A DNA stretch of 41,295 bases from an uncultured SAR116 cluster alpha proteobacterium (GTDB lineage: Bacteria > Pseudomonadota > Alphaproteobacteria > Puniceispirillales > Puniceispirillaceae): contig CABYIQ010000014.1 in the NCBI GenBank assembly GCA_902518965.1, positions 1-41,295 on the forward strand, written 5' to 3'. The position numbers and the translations under genes were made by a program. Positions 36,907 to 41,295 of this stretch are shown here, one piece after another. Under the pieces are notes generated by a model that saw only the letters and a list, made by a program, of their open reading frames with translations, was not told where the DNA came from and searched no databases. Each line of letters opens with the position of its first letter. Positions within the stretch are counted from its first letter, which is position 1.

Positions 36907-38268
36907 TTAATCCTGGCGTTTAGTCCGCATGGTAACAAATTCCTCTGCAGCTGTTGGATGAATGCCAATTACTGCATCGAAATCTTCTTTTGTTGCTCCC
37001 ATGTTCACAGCTATAGCGAGCCCCTGCATAATCTCTGCTGAATCAGAACCAACCATATGAATACCGACAATTTTTTGGCTGCTGCTGGCCACAATCAGTT
37101 TCATGTAAGTCCGCTCATTCCTACCGGACAATGTATTTTTCATAGGTTTGAATCGACTCTCGTAAACATCTAGCTCACCGTGTTCCCGTCTAGCCTCACC
37201 TTCTGTCTGCCCCACTGACGCTACGGGAGGCTGACTGAAGACGGCTGACGCCACATTTTTATGGTTGGCCTGTCTTGGTTTCTGACCAAACCGTGTATCC
37301 GCAAAGGCATGGCCTTCTGCGATTGCTACCGGGGTCAGATTTATCCTGTCTGTAACATCCCCAACAGCAAAAATTGAATTTATGTTCGTCCGAGAATTGT
37401 TATCCACACAGATTGCCTCCCTGTCAGTCATTTTTACACCTGCTGTTTCAAGACCAAGTCCTTGCGTGTTCGGCACCCGGCCAGTGGCAGCTAAAATCTG
37501 GTCAGATAGAATAACTTGACTATCACTTAACTCTACAGCCAGTCGTTTTTTATCCTGGCGGACAGCTGTAACAGTTTCGCCGTGGTGAATATGAATGCCT
37601 CTGTTCGCAAGAGCTTCAGCCATATGCTGACGTATATCATCATCGAACCCTCTCAAAGGTAAATCACCCCGATAAACAAGATGCACTTCGCTGCCAAACC
37701 CATTAAAAATGCCTGCAAATTCCAGGGCAATATAACCTGCACCGTAAACAATGATGCGGTCAGGCAAATTGTCCAAGTCAAGAGCTTGTGTTGAGGTAAT
37801 GGCATATTGTCTCAGACCGGGTATGTCAGGTATGTTAGGCGTGCCACCAGTAGCAACCAGAATAGTTTCACCAGAAATTTTACGACCATTTACGCTGACC
37901 TGATGCGGACCAACGATTTTACCGCGCCCTGCAACCAGTTCCGCGCCAGCAGATGCAAGCAGATTTCGGTAAATGCTTTCCAGGCGATTAAGTTCTCTAT
38001 TTTTGGCCGCAATCAGAGCAGGCCAGTCATGTACTGCCTTATCAACCGACCAGCCAAATCCTGCCGCATCTTCCAGATCGCCGCCAATACTTGCCCCATA
38101 CACCAAAAGCTTCTTGGGTACACAGCCTCTGATAACACAGGTGCCACCAGGTCTGTTTTCTTCAATCACAGCGACGCGAGCGCCAAAACCAGCAGCGATC
38201 CGCCCGGCACGAACTCCACCCGAGCCGGCACCGATAACAATAAGATCATAATCAAATTCCGCTGTCAT
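36907..38268 (-). CDS. gor: Glutathione-disulfide reductase
   Basis: A 453-residue FAD enzyme that reduces oxidised glutathione with NADPH. FAD-binding GAGSGGVRAG is at 13-22; the redox disulfide is Cys44/Cys49 in GGTCVIRGCVPKK; the second nucleotide-binding motif is GAGYIALEFAG; the C-terminal HPTAAEEFVTMR carries the catalytic His. It supplies reduced glutathione to the GST, monothiol glutaredoxin and possibly the HCCA isomerase-like protein in this window. GAGGG lies about eight bases before the ATG. Confidence 0.95.
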   Translation of the reverse strand: MTAEFDYDLIVIGAGSGGVRAGRIAAGFGARVAVIEENRPGGTCVIRGCVPKKLLVYGASIGGDLEDAAGFGWSVDKAVHDWPALIAAKNRELNRLESIYRNLLASAGAELVAGRGKIVGPHQVSVNGRKISGETILVATGGTPNIPDIPGLRQYAITSTQALDLDNLPDRIIVYGAGYIALEFAGIFNGFGSEVHLVYRGDLPLRGFDDDIRQHMAEALANRGIHIHHGETVTAVRQDKKRLAVELSDSQVILSDQILAATGRVPNTQGLGLETAGVKMTDREAICVDNNSRTNINSIFAVGDVTDRINLTPVAIAEGHAFADTRFGQKPRQANHKNVASAVFSQPPVASVGQTEGEARREHGELDVYESRFKPMKNTLSGRNERTYMKLIVASSSQKIVGIHMVGSDSAEIMQGLAIAVNMGATKEDFDAVIGIHPTAAEEFVTMRTKRQD

Positions 38269-38300
38269 TTTTTCTGCCCTCTTTTAAATGCAAAAAAACT

Positions 38301-38321
38301 GCGTCACACTATCTGTGATGC
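38301..38321 (-). promoter_or_regulatory. Dyad upstream of gor
   Basis: TCACA-CTATC-TGTGA with flanking GC on both sides forms a symmetric site 33-53 bases before the gor start. It has the inverse order of a CRP site (TGTGA N6 TCACA) and so is not one. It may be an operator or a leader hairpin. Confidence 0.25.
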
Positions 38322-38512
38322 AGGACTGTGAATAGCATGATCAATCCTTCAGAAAAAGACAGATAAATGCTTCTTCTGTCTAATGTGGTGCTGAGAGAAG
38401 AATAGAACCTGACCATTGAACACAAAATTTTTGGATGAATGACTGTTTCGTTTACATCTGACCAACAGCATGATTACACTTTCCACAAACAGTACCAACA
38501 AGGAACGGAAAA

Positions 38513-40471
38513 ATGACAGACCCCACTTCTGTTTTAGGCAATCTGTTATGGACACCTGATGGCAGCCCCACTGAAATGGAAAGCTATGCCTCCTTTATAA
38601 AATTAGAGAAAGGGTTTGACTGGGCAGGTGATTATCATAGGCTCTGGCAGTGGTCGGTGCAGGAAAAGGGTGTTTTCTGGTCATCTTTGTGGGATTGGCA
38701 TGACGTCATTGGTGACAAAGGCACGCGCCTTCTCATTAATGAAGATCAAATGCCGGGAGCTTCTTTTTTTCCTGACGCCTCCATCAATTATGCCCAGAAT
38801 ATGCTGGCTGAAGCAGATGATCGTCCTGCTATCATAGCCTATGGTGAAGATGGACGCTGCACACGTTTAACAAGGGCTGAGCTGAAAACAACAGTTATGG
38901 CGCTGGCAGGATGGATGCAGAGCAAGGGAATCCGCAGAGGTGACCGAGTCGCTGCCTACCTGCCAAATGGTGAACATGCGCTGATAGCAATGCTAGCAAC
39001 GGCAGCAATTGGCGGCATTTTTTCGAGTTGCTCCCCTGATTTTGGCCTAACAGGTGTCAGTGACAGGTTTGGACAAATCACCCCTAGATTACTAATTGCA
39101 GCAGATGGCTATCAGTATAACGGTAAGGTCATTAACAGGCTGGATAACATTGCGAAATTAGCACAAGCCATCCCGTCAATCGAAACAGTTGTTGTTGTCG
39201 GCTACATCAAACCAAAGCCAGATATCAGCCAGATCACATCAGCTGTTTTATTTGAACAAACCCTGACTTGCGACCCTTTAGCCCAATTTGTTCCAGTCAG
39301 CTTTAATGACCCACTATATATTCTATATTCATCAGGAACCACAGGTGCACCAAAATGCATTGTTCATTCAGTTGGCGGTACGTTGATGAAACACATTTGT
39401 GAGTTGCGTCTGCACAGCAATGTAAAATCTGGCGATAATGTATTTTATTTCACTACATGTGGGTGGATGATGTGGAACTGGCTTGTCTCGGCACTGCTTT
39501 GTCGTGCAACAGTAATTGTTTACGAAGGCAACCCATTTTATCCAGAGCCCGAGCGGTTGTGGCAGATAGCTGAATCAGAAAAATTTACCTTGTTCGGTAC
39601 ATCAGCAAAATATATTGACGCCATCCGAAAGGCCGGTCTTATCCCATGTGAGAAATTCAACCTGTCAGAATTACGCACATTATGTTCAACAGGTTCCCCC
39701 TTATCTGCTGAAGGGTTTCAATTTGTGTACGAGGCAATACACCCTAACTTGCAATTAGCCTCTATTTCCGGAGGCACAGATATTATGGGTTGCTTTGTTT
39801 TGGGCTGTCCTGTTCTTCCTGTTTATGCAGGAGAAATTCAGGTTCGCGGTCTTGGCATGGACGTAGCCATTCTGAATGAAGATGGTCAAAAAATTTCTTG
39901 CGAACAAGGTGAATTATGTTGTCTCTCTCCGTTTGTTTCCATGCCCGTAGGGTTCTGGAACGATGATGATGGACAAAAATACAAAGCAGCTTACTTCACG
40001 CATTTCAAAGATGTCTGGCGGCATGGCGACTGGGCAACATTAACTGAAAAGGGTGGTGTGATTATTCATGGCCGTTCAGATGCAACATTAAATCCTGGTG
40101 GTGTGCGGATCGGAACCGCCGAAATTTACCGGATTGTTGAAGCATTTGATGATGTGATTGAGGCATTGGTGATCGGTCAGGCAATCGCAGATGATGTCCG
40201 GGTCATTCTTTTTGTCAGATTAGCTGACGACAGGACTTTAGATGATGAATTGCAAGCAGAGATTAAAGCAGATTTGAGAATAAAAGCCAGTCCGCGTCAC
40301 GTGCCTGCCATAATTTGTGCTGTCCCAGATATACCACGCACACGATCTGGGAAAATTTCTGAATTAGCTGTGCGCGATGTTGTTCACGGGCGGGACGTGA
40401 AAAATACGGAAGCTCTGGCAAACCCAGATGCGCTTGTTCATTTTAGAGGTCGTCCCGAACTAGCCGGTTAA
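38513..40471 (+). CDS. Acetoacetyl-CoA synthetase
   Basis: A 652-residue acyl-adenylate-forming enzyme activating acetoacetate to acetoacetyl-CoA. The ATP loop SSGTTGAPK starts at residue 273, the GWMMWNWL segment and SGGTDIMGCF are family-specific, WRHGDWA precedes the hinge, and the C-terminal Lys is in TRSGKISE. Overall length and N-terminal WTPDGSPTEMESYASF match acetoacetate-CoA ligases rather than acetyl-CoA synthetases. It may serve use of ketone bodies or PHB breakdown products, or leucine catabolism. AAGGAACGG precedes the ATG. Divergent from gor across 244 bases that hold the dyad above and otherwise nothing recognised. Confidence 0.93.
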   Translation: MTDPTSVLGNLLWTPDGSPTEMESYASFIKLEKGFDWAGDYHRLWQWSVQEKGVFWSSLWDWHDVIGDKGTRLLINEDQMPGASFFPDASINYAQNMLAEADDRPAIIAYGEDGRCTRLTRAELKTTVMALAGWMQSKGIRRGDRVAAYLPNGEHALIAMLATAAIGGIFSSCSPDFGLTGVSDRFGQITPRLLIAADGYQYNGKVINRLDNIAKLAQAIPSIETVVVVGYIKPKPDISQITSAVLFEQTLTCDPLAQFVPVSFNDPLYILYSSGTTGAPKCIVHSVGGTLMKHICELRLHSNVKSGDNVFYFTTCGWMMWNWLVSALLCRATVIVYEGNPFYPEPERLWQIAESEKFTLFGTSAKYIDAIRKAGLIPCEKFNLSELRTLCSTGSPLSAEGFQFVYEAIHPNLQLASISGGTDIMGCFVLGCPVLPVYAGEIQVRGLGMDVAILNEDGQKISCEQGELCCLSPFVSMPVGFWNDDDGQKYKAAYFTHFKDVWRHGDWATLTEKGGVIIHGRSDATLNPGGVRIGTAEIYRIVEAFDDVIEALVIGQAIADDVRVILFVRLADDRTLDDELQAEIKADLRIKASPRHVPAIICAVPDIPRTRSGKISELAVRDVVHGRDVKNTEALANPDALVHFRGRPELAG

Positions 40472-40478
40472 GGCAGGG

Positions 40479-40997
40479 TCAGGAGAGATTTTTCAAAAAT
40501 TGTTGTAAACCAGAACTGTTCGCAAATTGTTTGCGTGACCGCTTCATAACTGGAACCATGGCATGTAGTGATTTTGCCTCTGCTGATGACATCGCTCCAT
40601 CATCATCAAAATCAACACCTTCTTGAACCGGACAAGCCATCAGATGATATGTATGGCTGGCTCCAACGCGGTCAGCAATAGCCTTGAATTTAGCCTTGCT
40701 GCCAACAGGCCAGCGTTCCCGCAGAATTAGAAGCATAATAAACTGTTCATCTTTCATGCCTGGTTGGCGCAGACCTGTTAAATACCGACCTGCAGCTTCA
40801 ACCTGCCCTCTGAATTCTTCATCTTCTTCCAGCCTAGTAGCAGCACCACTGTCAAGGGCCCAGCCCAGCCAGTTTATCATATCGCTGTCACTGATCCCAT
40901 CTGGCTTCTTAAGATTGCTTATAACAGGCCGCTCTAACAACAGGCTGTCAGCCCTGAAACTGTGAATGTCAATTTCTCCCATTAGACGAATTATCAT
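40479..40997 (-). CDS. Unrecognised protein with an EF-hand-like loop
   Basis: I do not recognise the family. The 172-residue product has no signal peptide or membrane segment. Residues 129-140 read DFDDDGAMSSAE, which matches the 12-residue calcium-binding EF-hand loop pattern (acidic at 1, 3, 5, Gly at 6, hydrophobic at 8, Glu at 12), but only one copy is seen and the flanking helices are uncertain. The middle contains a Trp/Leu-rich helix (INWLGWALDSG). The ATG at 40997 begins seven bases after the DMT transporter stop; a longer open frame exists upstream. Probably co-transcribed with the transporter. Confidence 0.65.
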   Translation of the reverse strand: MIIRLMGEIDIHSFRADSLLLERPVISNLKKPDGISDSDMINWLGWALDSGAATRLEEDEEFRGQVEAAGRYLTGLRQPGMKDEQFIMLLILRERWPVGSKAKFKAIADRVGASHTYHLMACPVQEGVDFDDDGAMSSAEAKSLHAMVPVMKRSRKQFANSSGLQQFLKNLS

Positions 40998-41004
40998 AGG
41001 CTCT

Positions 41005-41295
41005 TCACTCTTGTTTCCGCAGGTTTGAGTCGAGTTGCTTACGAGAGATAACAAATTCCCGCCAAACAATAAACATACAGGATGTGACCACTATCGTTGC
41101 TCCCCCAACCTGCACAAAAGTTGGAACTTCAGAAAATAGTACAAATCCCAAAATTCCTGCTGAAGGCACCTGCAAGTACCGCAAAGTCACGACAACGACT
41201 GCATCACTGAATTTGTAGGCAAATGTAAATGACAATTGAAGAAGAGAACTTATTACACCTAGCGCAATCAATAAAATCCATTGCTGGCCAACAGG
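41005..41295 (-). CDS. DMT/EamA-type transporter, C-terminal part
   Basis: The last 96 residues of a drug/metabolite transporter superfamily (EamA) membrane protein; the gene continues past the right edge. Three hydrophobic segments are visible: LLIALGVISSLLQLSFTFAY, the segment around RYLQVPSAGILGFVLFSEVP (the typical re-entrant EamA motif) and VGGATIVVTSCMFIVW, then a short charged tail. Substrate unknown. The frame is open to the window end with no start required. Confidence 0.85.
   Translation of the reverse strand, partial: PVGQQWILLIALGVISSLLQLSFTFAYKFSDAVVVVTLRYLQVPSAGILGFVLFSEVPTFVQVGGATIVVTSCMFIVWREFVISRKQLDSNLRKQE

Noticed and set aside
1-41295. CRISPR arrays, insertion sequences, prophage genes, defence islands
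   Set aside because: No regularly spaced repeats, transposases, integrases or recognised defence genes were seen on either strand.

Overview
The window looks like a piece of an alphaproteobacterial chromosome. The main evidence is the purB-purC-purS-purQ-purL run followed directly by a BolA protein and a CGFS monothiol glutaredoxin, a gene order typical of Alphaproteobacteria. Supporting evidence is the rpsD/trmJ pair, a class II DAHP synthase, and the ligase-associated DNA repair cluster. Moderate base composition and the mix of enzymes suggest a marine heterotroph of the SAR116 type, but that placement is inference from gene content. Almost all of the sequence is coding, and no stretch over 300 bases lacks a gene. 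I see no CRISPR array, insertion sequence, prophage or replication origin.

Left part (1-5720): a four-enzyme DNA repair set in two divergent halves. The minus strand carries a Nu-class-like glutathione transferase, an MBL-fold exonuclease and an ATP-dependent DNA ligase that runs off the left edge. The plus strand carries the Lhr-core helicase and the PdeM nuclease. 5807-10975: a membrane-lipid modification cluster (FAD oxidoreductase, DUF1365, Cfa-like methyltransferase, DUF3833 on plus; SnoaL/NTF2-like protein and an SDR on minus). 11015-14039: a second SDR lacking the usual catalytic Tyr, a flavin reductase-like protein, an unrecognised membrane-anchored coiled-coil protein and an HD phosphohydrolase. 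14050-15219: tRNA-Leu(UAA) with a likely promoter, then an AT-rich secreted endonuclease I gene that looks acquired and has an open in-frame extension after its stop. 15297-19939: a DsbA-fold isomerase, a 2OG-Fe(II) oxygenase with a rhomboid protease, a MoaB/CinA-domain protein, methionine aminopeptidase and a small Ala/Lys-rich protein.

Centre (20076-25983): the tightly packed purine operon with bolA and grxD; gene junctions overlap by 1 or 4 bases. Right (25996-38268, all minus, read right to left): glutathione reductase, class II DAHP synthase, nicotinate phosphoribosyltransferase, NAD synthetase, a GluRS, CysRS, citramalate synthase, tRNA methyltransferase TrmJ, ribosomal protein S4 and a small monooxygenase-like protein. 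rpsD has its own near-consensus promoter starting in the trmJ stop codon, and a perfect 10-bp hairpin in its leader. 38513-41295: acetoacetyl-CoA synthetase on plus, then an unknown protein with an EF-hand-like loop and a truncated DMT-family transporter on minus.

Most of the window is ordinary core metabolism. The parts that merit a second look are the rpsD leader, the GST placed ahead of the exonuclease/ligase genes, the lipid-modification cluster with atypical members, and the tRNA-adjacent endonuclease with its open extension. I found no convincing wholly new multi-gene system.
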